Positions 53,690-63,617 are shown, counted from the stretch's first letter. The stretch is 64,000 bases of DNA from UBA6522 sp963664945 (GCA_963664945.1 OY761822.1:2480001-2544000); one strand, 5' to 3'. Translations and numbers: made by a program. The notes: generated by a model from the sequence alone, not told the origin.

Positions 53690-54964
53690 CTACGGCAGCT
53701 CGGCCAGTTGCTGAAGCAATTGCCCCCGGGGCGAATCCGACGGCGCGAACCGCTGCACCCGGAAGGAGTCGACTTCGCCGGTGTAGATGTAGCCCTCGGA
53801 GTCCACGGCGATCATGTGCAGACCCAGGAACTGGCCGCCTGCCTCGCCCATGCTACCCAATTCGCCCACCACCTGGCCGTCGTCGCGGTTGAGGAACCAG
53901 ATCTTGTTGTTCATGCGGTCGGAAATGTAGAGGAACCGCTGTTCGGGATCGGGCGAGAATGCCACGCCGCCCGTCGAGCCGCCGCCGCCCGTGCCCGGAG
54001 CGAGCACGAACTCCTGCAGAAACTCACCCGCCTTCGTGGTGACCTGGATGCGGTTGGCCCGGCGGTCGGCCGCATAGACGAGGCCGTCATTGGAGACGTT
54101 CAGGGTCAGGTGGCCCACGAAGTCGCGCGGCATCGGGCCGTTCGGCGTGTACGCGTGATCCGCGTCGTCGACGCTGATTTCTGCCAGCGGCTTTCCGTAG
54201 GCGCCCCAGCCGCGCTTGAACTCGAACGTGTCCAGGTCGAAAACCAGCACGCGTCCTCCCAGGTAGTTGTCGGCGACGTACATCTCGTTATCGGCCTCGA
54301 CGATTCGGATCTCCTCGATGCCTCCCACGACCATGGGCGTGCCGGGGGGATACTTCTCGCGGAACTCGGTCGCAGCGGCCGCTCGCTCGGCGCGCCGTTG
54401 TGGATCCGGAGGAGAGGAGGGCATGAACACGTCGGCATGTTCCAGCGTACCCTTGCCCGGGATCCGTTCCTGCGGCGCCGGGAGCCCGACCTGGCCACCG
54501 CCCTCCCGCTCGGGTGTGCGCGCCACCTCTGCCAGGAGTTCACCCGTTTGGGGATCGTACTTGCGAACCGTGTCCTGGCCGATGTAGACGAACCCTTCGT
54601 CGTCGACATCCATGCCGTGCCCCTGGGCCGGATCGAACCAGCCGATGACGTTTCCGGACCGGTCGAAATGCAGCATCGAGGGCGGGCGGGCGCAGCACTC
54701 GGAAACCGGCGGCGTCAGTTCCGCCAGCAATTCCATGTCCGCCAGGTCGTTGGGACGGTTCAGCACCCAGACATTGCCCTGCGCGTCCACCGCAAGCCCG
54801 GTAATGCCGCCGAACTTCCAGTTATTCGGCAACGGCTTCGGCCAGGCAGGATCCAGGAAGTAAGCGGGCGCTGTCTGGGCCCCGATGCCGCCGGCCCAGA
54901 AGGCCAGGGAAGTTGCGGCCAGTGTTGCAATCCCCGCTACCGTTTGCCGAATTCCCGCCTTCAT
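53690..54964 (-). CDS. Exported NHL-repeat beta-propeller protein
   Basis: 424 aa with a signal peptide (residues 1-30, GGIGAQT). NHL-type blades recur: ITGLAVDAQGNVWVLNRPND, GHGMDVDDEGFVYIGQDTVRKY, LTLNVSNDGLVYAADRRANRIQV and LHMIAVDSEGYIYTGEVDSFRVQRF (each one blade core). Resembles peptidyl-alpha-hydroxyglycine lyase-like propellers, but its function is unknown. Convergent with the DoxX gene. Confidence 0.82.
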   Translation of the reverse strand: MKAGIRQTVAGIATLAATSLAFWAGGIGAQTAPAYFLDPAWPKPLPNNWKFGGITGLAVDAQGNVWVLNRPNDLADMELLAELTPPVSECCARPPSMLHFDRSGNVIGWFDPAQGHGMDVDDEGFVYIGQDTVRKYDPQTGELLAEVARTPEREGGGQVGLPAPQERIPGKGTLEHADVFMPSSPPDPQRRAERAAAATEFREKYPPGTPMVVGGIEEIRIVEADNEMYVADNYLGGRVLVFDLDTFEFKRGWGAYGKPLAEISVDDADHAYTPNGPMPRDFVGHLTLNVSNDGLVYAADRRANRIQVTTKAGEFLQEFVLAPGTGGGGSTGGVAFSPDPEQRFLYISDRMNNKIWFLNRDDGQVVGELGSMGEAGGQFLGLHMIAVDSEGYIYTGEVDSFRVQRFAPSDSPRGQLLQQLAELP

Positions 54965-55174
54965 CGTGCGTCTCCCGCCAAGGTACCTTCAACGGGCAGT
55001 TTAGCGTGAATCGCGGCCGCCATCGCCAACAGGTCACGGACCCACGGTAGTGGCGGCCTATGCTAGGATTGGCGGCCATCCGGAACGGCGCATAACTGAA
55101 AAGACGAACGGTGTCCTTCGGGGTCCCGGCAGGTGCCGGTGTGTACTCGGCGTCCGATCCGGAAAAGGTTGATT

Positions 55175-55291
55175 GTGCCCGTCACCCTGCGTCAGTTGCG
55201 CTATTTCAAGGCGGTGGTTGAATACGGTTCGTTCAGCACAAATGCGGGGCAGACACTCACACGCAAGGCGCGGGAGGCGATCGGGCAATGA
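55175..55291 (+). pseudogene. LysR-family regulator remnant (38 aa)
   Basis: GTG-started frame reading TLRQLRYFKAVVEYGSFSTN followed by AGQTLTRKAREAIGQ and a stop. The first 20 residues are the canonical start of a LysR helix-turn-helix, but the second helix and the whole effector domain are missing. A decayed regulator, not a functional gene. Confidence 0.7.
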
Positions 55292-55321
55292 AGCACGATC
55301 AGCCGCTGACCGGGCACGCCC

Positions 55322-56041
55322 ATGCGCTATGAAGCGCCGCTGATACGCGGGACTCTGGTGCGGCGCTACAAGCGCTTCCTGGCGGACATGGTGCTGGAAG
55401 ACGGCTCCGAAACCACGGTTCACTGCCCCAACACCGGCTCGATGATGGGGTGCCAGACGCCCGGATCGGCAGTCTGGCTGCTGCCGGCGAGCAATCCGGC
55501 GCGCAAATACCCGCTGGGATGGGAACTGGTCGAAGCCGAACCGTCCGTGCTGGTGGGCATCAATACCGGTCGCAGCAACGCCCTGGTGGCCGAGGCGCTG
55601 GAGCGGAAAATGATCCCCGAGCTGGCCGGCTACGGCGCCGTGCGGCGGGAGGTGACGGTGCCGGGGACGCGGTCAAGGATCGATTTTCTGCTGGGCGGCC
55701 ATACGAGCGACCCCGACTGCTACCTGGAGGTCAAGAACGTCACCGCGGCGGTCAGCGGCGACGAGGCGTTCTTTCCCGATGCAGTGAGCACGAGGGCTGT
55801 CCGGCATGTCGATGAGCTTGCCGCGCTGCTCGCACAGGGACACCGCAGCGCGATGTGCTTCTGCGTGCAGCGGGGCGATGTCAGCCGTGTCCGACCGGCC
55901 GATCGCATCGATCCGGCCTATGGGAAGGCATTGCGCCGGGCCGTCCGCGCCGGTGTCGAGGTCTATGCGCTTCGAGCCGAGATCACCCCGGCCAGCGTGA
56001 GCCTGGAACATCGGATCCCAGTGGCGTTGGGCCACCAGTAA
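55322..56041 (+). CDS. sfsA: Sugar fermentation stimulation protein SfsA
   Basis: 239 aa, full length. OB-like N-terminal part (LIRGTLVRRYKRFLADM; HCPNTGSM) and nuclease-like fold with RIDFLLG, YLEVKNVT and FPDAVSTRAVRHV, all hallmark SfsA motifs. RIDF and EVKN carry residues of the PD-D/ExK-type site. Precedes the lipoprotein exporter operon. Cellular role remains debated in the literature. Confidence 0.95.
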   Translation: MRYEAPLIRGTLVRRYKRFLADMVLEDGSETTVHCPNTGSMMGCQTPGSAVWLLPASNPARKYPLGWELVEAEPSVLVGINTGRSNALVAEALERKMIPELAGYGAVRREVTVPGTRSRIDFLLGGHTSDPDCYLEVKNVTAAVSGDEAFFPDAVSTRAVRHVDELAALLAQGHRSAMCFCVQRGDVSRVRPADRIDPAYGKALRRAVRAGVEVYALRAEITPASVSLEHRIPVALGHQ

Positions 56042-56089
56042 ACCCTGATATTCGGGTTCCCGGCGCCCACTGTGATTTAATGCAGGCCG

Positions 56090-57337
56090 ATGTTTCGTCC
56101 CCTGGAATGCTTCATTGGTCTGCGCTACGTTCGCTCCCGAGCGCAGCGCGGCCTTGTGTCGTTCATCAGCCTTGCGTCGCTGTCGGGAATCGGTCTGGGC
56201 GTCGCCGCGCTGATCGTCATCCTGTCGGTGATGAACGGGTTCGAGTCCGAGTTGCGGAATAGGCTGCTGAGTATCGGCGCGCACGCGAGTCTGTCCGACC
56301 CGGCTGACGGGCTGGCGGATTGGCCCGCGTTGGCGGCCCGGGTAGCGGCTCAGCCCGGCGTCGATGCCACGGCGCCTTTTACACAGCTTGAAGGGATGCT
56401 GGCATCGTCCAACTCGAACCTCAGTCCGGCCGTGGTCCGCGGTATCGTGCCCGAAGAGGAAGCTGCCGTATCCCAATTGGAGCAGTTGGTCACCGTGGGT
56501 AGCTTGGGCGATCTGCAGTCGGGCGCACAGCGGATCGTTCTCGGACGGTTTCTGGCGGCGCGTCTTGGCGTGGGCGTGGGCGACCGGATCACGCTGCTGG
56601 CGCCCGCCGTCGAGGACGGGCGGTTGACGCCGCGGCTGGCCGGATTCGTCGTCAGCGGATTATTCCAGGCGGGGGTTCAGGAACACGATTTGGGGCTCGC
56701 ATTGATCCATATGGACGAGGCCAGCCGGCTCAAGGGGCTCGGGGCGCGTCCCGAGAGCCTGGGTATTCGCCTGCAGGACCCATTGGCCGCCGCTCAGCTT
56801 CGCGACGCGATGCAGCGCGATGAACCCGGGCTCGATTACACGGACTGGACCCTGCAGAACGAGAGCTATTTCCGCGCGATCAACATCGAGAAGATCATGA
56901 TGACGGTGCTGCTGATGCTGATCGTGGCCGTGGCAGCCTTCAACGTCGTCGCGTCGCTGACGATGACAGTGACGGACCGGCACAGGGACATCGCCATCCT
57001 GCGTACCCATGGCCTGGAGGCGGGCCGGGTCGCACGGATTTTCGTCGTCCAAGGTTCGATCCTGGGCGTGGGGGGCACGGCGATCGGCGTCGTGCTGGGA
57101 CTCTTGTTGGCGACGAATGTCGAAACCATTGTCCCGTGGCTGGAGATGACCTTCAATTTCCGCATCATGCCCGGCGACGTCTACTACGTCACCGAAATCC
57201 CCTCGGAGATCCGCCTAGCGGATCTCATCCTCGTGCCGGTCCTCGCGCTCGCCGTCGCCATCGGGGCGACGATCTACCCGGCGCGCCGGGCGGCCGCGGT
57301 GGAACCGGCCGAAGCCCTGAGGTACGAGCGGCCATGA
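56090..57337 (+). CDS. lolC: Lipoprotein-releasing ABC transporter permease (LolC/E type), first
   Basis: Inner-membrane subunit of the LolCDE machine that releases lipoproteins to LolA. 415 aa: N-terminal helix (FISLASLSGIGLGVAALIVILS, residues about 23-44), large periplasmic domain, three C-terminal helices (IMMTVLLMLIVAVAAFNVVA; LGVGGTAIGVVLGLLLATNV). RDIAILRTHGLEAGRVARIF is the LolD coupling helix. The two permeases here are similar; whether this copy is LolC or LolE is a judgement. Confidence 0.88.
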   Translation: MFRPLECFIGLRYVRSRAQRGLVSFISLASLSGIGLGVAALIVILSVMNGFESELRNRLLSIGAHASLSDPADGLADWPALAARVAAQPGVDATAPFTQLEGMLASSNSNLSPAVVRGIVPEEEAAVSQLEQLVTVGSLGDLQSGAQRIVLGRFLAARLGVGVGDRITLLAPAVEDGRLTPRLAGFVVSGLFQAGVQEHDLGLALIHMDEASRLKGLGARPESLGIRLQDPLAAAQLRDAMQRDEPGLDYTDWTLQNESYFRAINIEKIMMTVLLMLIVAVAAFNVVASLTMTVTDRHRDIAILRTHGLEAGRVARIFVVQGSILGVGGTAIGVVLGLLLATNVETIVPWLEMTFNFRIMPGDVYYVTEIPSEIRLADLILVPVLALAVAIGATIYPARRAAAVEPAEALRYERP

Positions 57338-58581
57338 GGCAGCCCTACGAAGTTTCCATGGCACTGCGCTATCTGCGTATTCGCGGCAGAAACGGCTTTA
57401 TCTCGTTCATATCGCTGGTTTCGATGGTGGGCATCGGCCTGGCGGTTGCGGTATTAATCGTCGTACTTTCGGTGATGAACGGTTTTGAACATGAACTGCG
57501 GCAGAGGATTCTCAACGTTGTGTCCCATGCAACCATCAGCGGCGCCGAGGCGCCGCTTGCGGATTGGCGCGCCATGCGCGAGGACGTGCTCATGAGCCCG
57601 GAGGTGATCGGGGCGGCGCCGTACGTGGACGGGCAGGGCCTGCTGATGGCGGGGGAAACGCTCGCGGGCATCCAGGTTCGGGGGATCGACCCCGCTCTTG
57701 AGCCCGGCGTTTCGGTCATAGCGGGGCTGCTTCGGCAGGGCAGCCTGGAGGACCTGGAGCCGGGCGCCTTCCGGACACTCATCGGCACCGCGCTTGCGGA
57801 TGAACTGGGCGTTGGAGTCGGCGATTCCGTGGTGCTGATCCTGGCCCAGGGCACGGTCACGCCCGTGGGAGTGACGCCGCGCACGCGGCGGCTGCACGTT
57901 GCCGGGATGTTCGAGGCCGGCATGTTCGAATACGACCGCGGACTGATCTACGTGAACCTGGATGACGCGGCGCTGTTGTACCGCACCGGCGGCGAGGCCA
58001 CAGGGCTCAGGCTTGCGGTCGCGGATATCTTCCGCGCGGGCAGTGTCGCGGCCCAACTGGCCCGGGCGCTGGGCGGCGGGTTCTACATCAGCGACTGGAG
58101 CCGGCAGCACGTGAATTTCTTCCGCTCCATCCAGCTCACCAAGACGATCATGTTCGTCATATTTTCCCTGGTGATCGCCGTGGCGGTATTCAACATCCTC
58201 TCCACGCTCGTCATGGTGGTGCGCGACAAGCGTTCGGATATCGCCATCCTGCAGAGTTTCGGCGCCTCCTCGCGCAGCATCACCACCTTGTTCGCAACCC
58301 AGGGCACGATGATCGGCGTGATCGGAACCGCGTTCGGCGTCGCGCTGGGCATACTCATCGCCAGCCAACTGGGCATCGCGGTGGCGTTCCTGGAAACGAC
58401 GCTGGGGATCGACCTGCTGTCCGAAGAGGTGTACTTCATCAGCGACCTGCCCACCGATATTCGCGCCGGCGAGGTGATTCGGATCGCCTTGCTCGGCATC
58501 GTGCTTGCGATTTCCGCCACGCTGTACCCGGCATTCAGCGCGTCCCGGCAGCCACCGGTGGAGGCGCTGCGACATGAATGA
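57334..58581 (+). CDS. lolE: Lipoprotein-releasing ABC transporter permease (LolC/E type), second
   Basis: 415 aa from ATG 57334, overlapping the previous stop as ATGA; the longer open frame is not used. Same layout as the first permease: MALRYLRIRGRNGFISFISL, a periplasmic domain, then helices with SDIAILQSFGASSRSITTLF as the coupling motif. Tandem duplication followed by specialisation gives the LolC/LolE heterodimer. Overlaps lolD by 8 bases. Confidence 0.88.
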   Translation: MRQPYEVSMALRYLRIRGRNGFISFISLVSMVGIGLAVAVLIVVLSVMNGFEHELRQRILNVVSHATISGAEAPLADWRAMREDVLMSPEVIGAAPYVDGQGLLMAGETLAGIQVRGIDPALEPGVSVIAGLLRQGSLEDLEPGAFRTLIGTALADELGVGVGDSVVLILAQGTVTPVGVTPRTRRLHVAGMFEAGMFEYDRGLIYVNLDDAALLYRTGGEATGLRLAVADIFRAGSVAAQLARALGGGFYISDWSRQHVNFFRSIQLTKTIMFVIFSLVIAVAVFNILSTLVMVVRDKRSDIAILQSFGASSRSITTLFATQGTMIGVIGTAFGVALGILIASQLGIAVAFLETTLGIDLLSEEVYFISDLPTDIRAGEVIRIALLGIVLAISATLYPAFSASRQPPVEALRHE

Positions 58582-59293
58582 GCAAAGAGGAATGAGCGAG
58601 CCGGGCGGTGCGAAGGAGCCGGTGCTTGCCGTCGAAAGCCTGGTCAAGCACTTCAGCGAGGCCGGGCGCACGCTCGAAGTCCTGCGCGGCGTGAATCTCC
58701 GCGTGGACCCGGGCGACCGTGTCGCCATCGTCGGCGCCTCGGGTTCGGGAAAGAGCACGCTGTTGCAGTTGCTGGGCGGCCTGGACCGGGCCACGGCGGG
58801 CGAAGTCCGCGTGTGCGGCGAGGCAATGACCCGTCTGAGCAACAATCGCAGGGGCGCGTTGCGCAACCGGGCCCTGGGATTCGTCTATCAATTTCATCAC
58901 CTGCTGCCGGAGTTCAGCGCCCTGGAAAACGTCGCCATGCCGTTGCTTGTCAGGGGCGACGCCCCGGCGGCGGCCGCGGCCCGTGCCGGGGAAGTGCTTG
59001 AGCGCGTGGGCCTGAAGGAAAGGCTGACGCATCGGCCCGGGCAACTGTCCGGCGGCGAACGCCAGCGGACCGCGGTTGCACGGGCGCTGGTGACCCGGCC
59101 CGCCGTCGTGCTGGCTGACGAGCCCACCGGGAACCTGGACCGCCCCACCGGCGCCCGCGTATTCGATCTCATGCTGGAACTCAACGCGGACCTGGGCACG
59201 AGTCTGGTGGTCGTGACCCATGATCCGGACCTGGCTGCCCGCATGGGTCGCACGCTGGAACTGCGTGACGGCGTACTGCACACGCTGAACTGA
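58574..59293 (+). CDS. lolD: Lipoprotein-releasing ABC transporter ATPase
   Basis: 239-aa ABC ATPase that powers lipoprotein release. Walker A GASGSGKST at residues 54-62, Q-loop VYQFHHLLPEFSALENV, signature LSGGERQ at 158-164, Walker B VVLADEP at about 178-184, and switch His in VVTHD. The FHHLLPEFSALENVAMPL stretch is characteristic of LolD. The start lies inside lolE, so it is translationally coupled. Confidence 0.95.
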   Translation: MNEQRGMSEPGGAKEPVLAVESLVKHFSEAGRTLEVLRGVNLRVDPGDRVAIVGASGSGKSTLLQLLGGLDRATAGEVRVCGEAMTRLSNNRRGALRNRALGFVYQFHHLLPEFSALENVAMPLLVRGDAPAAAAARAGEVLERVGLKERLTHRPGQLSGGERQRTAVARALVTRPAVVLADEPTGNLDRPTGARVFDLMLELNADLGTSLVVVTHDPDLAARMGRTLELRDGVLHTLN

Positions 59294-59309
59294 CGCGCTC
59301 TACTCGGCC

Positions 59310-61631
59310 ATGTGGCTTCATCGGTACCTGCGCTCGGCCGGTCCCAATGGCGTGGTCGCAGCCGCCGTTTCCTGGGGATCGGCCACGGTTCTTGTGCACC
59401 AACTTCCCAGTCCTTTGGGGGTGTTGCCGGCAACGGTGCTGGTGGCCGCCGTGGTCGCGGTGTGGTGGTGGGCACGCTGGCGGTGGCTGCTCTGGTTTAC
59501 CGTCGGCGCCCTGTGGACAACGATTCACATCCATGCGCGGCTGTCCGACTGGTTGCCCGTCGAACGGCAGGGCGGGGATTTCGCCGTTGCCGGCTGGGTG
59601 GACGGATTCCCGAATCACTCCACGGGGCAGGTGAGCTTCTCGTTTCGCGTCACAACCGCCGAGGATCCGGATACAGTCCCCGGCCGCCTGCGATTGACCT
59701 GGTACGATCCGCCGCCCGAAGCGGTCCACCCCGGCGCGGCCCTTGAACTGGTGGTCAGGCTCAAGCGGCCCAGGGGGCTGATGAATCCGGGCGGATTCGA
59801 CTACGCCCGCTGGCTTTTTCAGGAAGGCTATGGCGCGACGGGATACGTTCGCGAGGGTCGCGAGGCGGCGCACGGGACCGGCGGGATCGCACGGCAGTGG
59901 CTTATGCTGCGAGCCCGGCTCGCCGGCGCAATCGAGGCGGCGGCGGCAACGAAGGATGCGGCCGCACTGCAGGTTGCATTGAGCATCGGCGAGCGATTCG
60001 GATTCGAAGACTCGCACTGGCGCACGTTGCAGCGGACGGGTACGAGTCATTTGGTAGCGATCTCGGGGCTGCATGTTGGACTTGTAGCGGGCCTGATATT
60101 CCTGCTTGCCCGCTGGATTGCGTTGCGCATGCCCGTCGCCGTGGCTTCGCGCAACGCGGAAGTCGCCGCATCGGCGTGCCTCCTCGTGGCGGGCTTGTAC
60201 GCGGCGCTGGCCGGATTCACCGTGCCCACGCAGCGCGCGCTGATCATGCTCGCGGTGGCGCAACTGGCGCTGCTCAGCCGGCGTTCGGTGGACATGTCGA
60301 GCGGGTTGTCGGCGGCCGTGTTGCTGGTGCTCGCGTGGGATCCGGCTGCGCCGCTCAGTGCCTCATTCTGGTTGTCCTTCATCGCCGTGGCGCTGCTGTG
60401 GCAACTGGCCCGCAGCGAGTACTCGCGTGGGGGGGACCGCGATGCATTGCGTCCGGTGGCGGGGGTCGCGCGGGTGCAGTGGTACATGAGCCTGGGGCTG
60501 GTGCCGGTGACGGCCTTGTTCTTCAATCAAGTGTCGCTGATTTCGCCCTTCGTCAATGTCATCGCCATTCCGCTGTTCAGTTTCGTGCTGGTGCCGCTGA
60601 CCTTGCTCGCGGCCGCCACGGTGCACTGGCATCCGGTGGGCGATTACCTCATTGCGCTCGCCGGTATGCCGTTGCAGTGGACGTGGAATGGGCTTGCCGC
60701 GGTCGGGGAATGGCCCTGGTCTTCAGTGCTTCTGTCGCCTCCGCCGGCATGGATATTGGCCATCGCCGCGCTGGGCACGCTCGCGGCGATGGCGGCCTGG
60801 CCCCTGCCGGCGCGCAACCTCGCATGGCTCGCTCTGGTGCCGGTCTTCTGGTGGGAACCGGGACGCCCGGTCCAGGGTGGCGCCGTGGTGGATGTCCTTG
60901 ACGTGGGCCACGGACTGGCGGTGCTGGTCGAGACCCGCTCCCACACGCTGCTGTACGACACCGGCGCGGTATACCGTTCCGGATTCGATACGGGGCGGGA
61001 GATCGTGCTGCCGGCCATGCGGGCGAAGTCGTGGGAGACGCTGGACGCGGTGGTGGTCAGCCATGCCGACAACGATCATGCTGGCGGGGTCCCGGCGGTA
61101 CTGGAACGGTTTTCCGATGCGCAAGTGCTCATGGGTCCGGACGTGGAACTGCCGGGAGGGGAGATCTGCCGGACCGGGCAGGCTTGGACTTGGGACGAGG
61201 TGAGATTTGAGATTCTGCATCCTGATCCGACCTTTCACCGCCGCGGCAACGACAGTTCGTGCGTCCTCAAGGTCACCACGGCGGCCGGCAGCCTGCTGCT
61301 CACCGGCGATGTGGAGGCGGCGGGCGAGCGAGCGCTCATGGCGCATGCGGAATCGCTGGCCAGCGACGTCGTCGTAGTGCCTCATCACGGCAGTGCGACT
61401 TCCTCTTCAACCGCCCTGGTGGCCGCCGCGGAACCTGACCATGCGCTTGTTTCGGCCGGCTACCTTAATCATTGGGGATTTCCAAAGCCGCAGGTCGTGC
61501 AACGCTGGCAGGATGACGGAGCAGTGATGGTGACTACTGGGGATGCGGGCGCGGTTCGGGTGATATTCGAGCCCGGGAAGCAGGTTCAAGTGCAGGGTCA
61601 GCGTGCCAGGCAGCGTCGATATTGGAACTGA
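59310..61631 (+). CDS. comEC: ComEC/Rec2-type DNA internalisation protein
   Basis: 773 aa. N-terminal hydrophobic helices and the DUF4131-like domain, then the Competence domain (HLVAISGLHVGLVAGLIF; LSASFWLSFIAVALLW) with multiple helices. A C-terminal metallo-beta-lactamase domain carries DVLDVGHGLAVLVE, LLYDTGAVY, and VSHADNDHAGG (metal-binding HxDxDH), plus VVVPHHGSATSSS. Full length. Imports single-stranded DNA during natural transformation. Convenient neighbour of the Lol operon, as in many Gammaproteobacteria. Confidence 0.95.
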   Translation: MWLHRYLRSAGPNGVVAAAVSWGSATVLVHQLPSPLGVLPATVLVAAVVAVWWWARWRWLLWFTVGALWTTIHIHARLSDWLPVERQGGDFAVAGWVDGFPNHSTGQVSFSFRVTTAEDPDTVPGRLRLTWYDPPPEAVHPGAALELVVRLKRPRGLMNPGGFDYARWLFQEGYGATGYVREGREAAHGTGGIARQWLMLRARLAGAIEAAAATKDAAALQVALSIGERFGFEDSHWRTLQRTGTSHLVAISGLHVGLVAGLIFLLARWIALRMPVAVASRNAEVAASACLLVAGLYAALAGFTVPTQRALIMLAVAQLALLSRRSVDMSSGLSAAVLLVLAWDPAAPLSASFWLSFIAVALLWQLARSEYSRGGDRDALRPVAGVARVQWYMSLGLVPVTALFFNQVSLISPFVNVIAIPLFSFVLVPLTLLAAATVHWHPVGDYLIALAGMPLQWTWNGLAAVGEWPWSSVLLSPPPAWILAIAALGTLAAMAAWPLPARNLAWLALVPVFWWEPGRPVQGGAVVDVLDVGHGLAVLVETRSHTLLYDTGAVYRSGFDTGREIVLPAMRAKSWETLDAVVVSHADNDHAGGVPAVLERFSDAQVLMGPDVELPGGEICRTGQAWTWDEVRFEILHPDPTFHRRGNDSSCVLKVTTAAGSLLLTGDVEAAGERALMAHAESLASDVVVVPHHGSATSSSTALVAAAEPDHALVSAGYLNHWGFPKPQVVQRWQDDGAVMVTTGDAGAVRVIFEPGKQVQVQGQRARQRRYWN

Positions 61632-61708
61632 CCTTGCTCCCAATCGTTGCGTGGATTATTGAGTAGCCTGTCAGCCGAGGGCCTTGGGCTTTGTTCAGTA
61701 ATGTGATA

Positions 61709-61727
61709 TGTTCATAAATAATGAACA
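61709..61727. promoter_or_regulatory. Palindromic operator candidate for the AbiE module
   Basis: Inverted repeat tgttcat - aaata - atgaaca, about 18 bases upstream of the antitoxin start. The motif gtgatat occurs on both sides (61703 and 61729), followed by a further half-site gtgaacac near 61737. The AT-rich context with tataag could be the -10 region. AbiEi antitoxins repress their own promoter by binding inverted repeats, which fits. Confidence 0.7.
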
Positions 61728-61745
61728 CGTGATATAAGTGAACAC

Positions 61746-62768
61746 ATGCAGCTAACAACCAACCAGCCCGACACCATCCTCGATACGGCCATCCAGATCG
61801 TAGGGGAAAAAACGGGTCTTGATCTGATCGCCATTAAACCTGGGCCCGGGCCAGATCTGCTGACACGAACTAACAATGCGCCCGTCGCCACAGAGTATCG
61901 GGTCGAGATAAAACAGTATCTCAACAAACAAGCCGTCGGACTCCTGGCCGCAAAACTAGCCCGGAACCACATGCCGATAATGCTAGTTGCCGACTATGTC
62001 AATCCCCAGCAGGCCGACCGACTCAGGCGCCTCAACATTCCGTTTATCGATACCGCCGGTAATGCTTACGTCAATGAGCCGCCCATCTTCGTTTTCGCGA
62101 CCGGTAGCAAGCCGGAGACTTTACCCACCGCTAAACCTCGCGTAAGGCTGTTCCAGCCGACTGGGCTCAAACTCATTTTTGCCTTGCTTAATCAGCCCGG
62201 TCTGGAGCAAAAACCGTATCGGGAACAAGCCGACGTTGCCGGCATCGCCTTGGGTGGCGTCGCCTGGATCATGGGCGACTTGCGCGACGGTGGCTACCTC
62301 ATTGAGCCGAAACCGAAAACCCGGCGCCTCATCAATAAGCGAGCCTTGGCTGATCTCTGGATAGAGAACTACCCAGCGCGCCTTCGCGAGAAGCTGATGC
62401 TCGGTCGGTATTCCACAACGCGCAAGCGCTGGTGGCGGGATACGGACATCGCCGAACATCGCGGCTATTGGGGTGGAGAAATTGCCGCCGATCGACTAAC
62501 CCACTACCTGAAACCGGAAAATACAATCATCTATGCCGAAGGGCTGCCAACCCGACTACTGCTCGAAAACCGCCTGCATAAGGCGCCCGATGGCAACATC
62601 GAAATTTTAAGGCGGTTCTGGAAGTTCGACTACGCGGCAAAGGCTTTGCAGGTCGTACCGCCATTGTTGGTAAACGCGGATCTGATCGCGACCGGTGAAG
62701 GGCGCAACGTAGAAGTTGCCCGCATGGTATATCACGATCATGTTGCTCGACATTTCGCCGAAGATTGA
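61746..62768 (+). CDS. AbiEi-like type IV antitoxin
   Basis: 340 aa. The middle of the protein matches the AbiEi-type antitoxin with winged-helix character: LKLIFALLNQPGLEQKPYRE, QADVAGIALGGVAWIMGDL, DGGYLIEPKPKTRRLINKRAL (wing). The N-terminal 120 residues resemble a PD-D/ExK-like or sensor domain (EYRVEIKQYLNKQAVGLLA). It neutralises the linked nucleotidyltransferase toxin and represses transcription. ATG at 61746 follows the palindromic operator. Overlaps the toxin gene by 29 bases. Confidence 0.8.
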   Translation: MQLTTNQPDTILDTAIQIVGEKTGLDLIAIKPGPGPDLLTRTNNAPVATEYRVEIKQYLNKQAVGLLAAKLARNHMPIMLVADYVNPQQADRLRRLNIPFIDTAGNAYVNEPPIFVFATGSKPETLPTAKPRVRLFQPTGLKLIFALLNQPGLEQKPYREQADVAGIALGGVAWIMGDLRDGGYLIEPKPKTRRLINKRALADLWIENYPARLREKLMLGRYSTTRKRWWRDTDIAEHRGYWGGEIAADRLTHYLKPENTIIYAEGLPTRLLLENRLHKAPDGNIEILRRFWKFDYAAKALQVVPPLLVNADLIATGEGRNVEVARMVYHDHVARHFAED

Positions 62769-63603
62769 TCGGGCGATTGCGACGGTTCTGGCCGACCTCG
62801 CAGAAATCGCCACTGACCGCGACATAGAGTTTTTCGTGGTCGGTGCAATGGCCCGCGACATGCTCCTGGACTACGGTTTTGGCATCGAGGCTGGGCGTGC
62901 AACTCGAGATATCGATCTTGGCATTCGTGTAGCCGATTGGGAGGAAGTCGAACGGCTGGTGAATTTGCTTGAGGAAGGCAAATGGCATTGCCGGGAACAG
63001 CAACTACATCGACTTGTGCACAAAAGTGGCATTCCCGTTGACTTGATTCCATTCGGTGCGATCGAGTCCGATGATGGCAGCATCCGCTGGCCGCCACACT
63101 TCAACGAAGCGCTGTCAGTCATTGGTTTTGCGGACGCATACGCTGATTGTTGGCACGTACAAATTCGGCAAGCACCATCGCTTGATATTCACGTCGCATC
63201 GCCGGCTGGCCAGGCACTACTCAAATTGGTGGCGTGGCGCGACCGCGGTTTTGTCCGCGGCGGTCGCGATGCAACCGATGTCAGACTACTGATGGAACGC
63301 TACCTCGATCTCGACAACATTGCTCGCATAGCGGAAGAGTATTCCGATTGGCTCGATGACGATTTCGATTATCCAGTAGTGGGGGCCAAGCTGCTTGGAG
63401 TCGACGTTGCGCGATGCGCGAGGAACGTGCCAGAGGAGCGCGTATCGGCGCTTCTTGATGCACTTCAACCCGATCGTCCGGAACGAACATTCGCATTCTG
63501 CATGCATCGTGTCGGTGAGGACGACGATCTACTCCATTGTCAGCGGCTGGTCGACGCTTTCTGCAGCACATTGCGCATTGAGCTAAACGCGGACTGGTCG
63601 TAA
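62740..63603 (+). CDS. AbiEii-like nucleotidyltransferase toxin
   Basis: 287 aa. Nucleotidyltransferase fold: IEFFVVGAMARDMLL (G-x-x-R-D motif), RATRDIDLGI (metal-binding Asp pair), and IPVDLIPFGAIE (third Asp). VAWRDRGFVRGGRDATDVRLL follows, typical of the AbiEii/COG4849 family, which is thought to modify tRNA or other nucleic acid targets and cause growth arrest under phage attack. The start at 62740 overlaps the antitoxin gene. Confidence 0.82.
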   Translation: MLLDISPKIDRAIATVLADLAEIATDRDIEFFVVGAMARDMLLDYGFGIEAGRATRDIDLGIRVADWEEVERLVNLLEEGKWHCREQQLHRLVHKSGIPVDLIPFGAIESDDGSIRWPPHFNEALSVIGFADAYADCWHVQIRQAPSLDIHVASPAGQALLKLVAWRDRGFVRGGRDATDVRLLMERYLDLDNIARIAEEYSDWLDDDFDYPVVGAKLLGVDVARCARNVPEERVSALLDALQPDRPERTFAFCMHRVGEDDDLLHCQRLVDAFCSTLRIELNADWS

Positions 63604-63617
63604 ACGTCTCATCGTAA

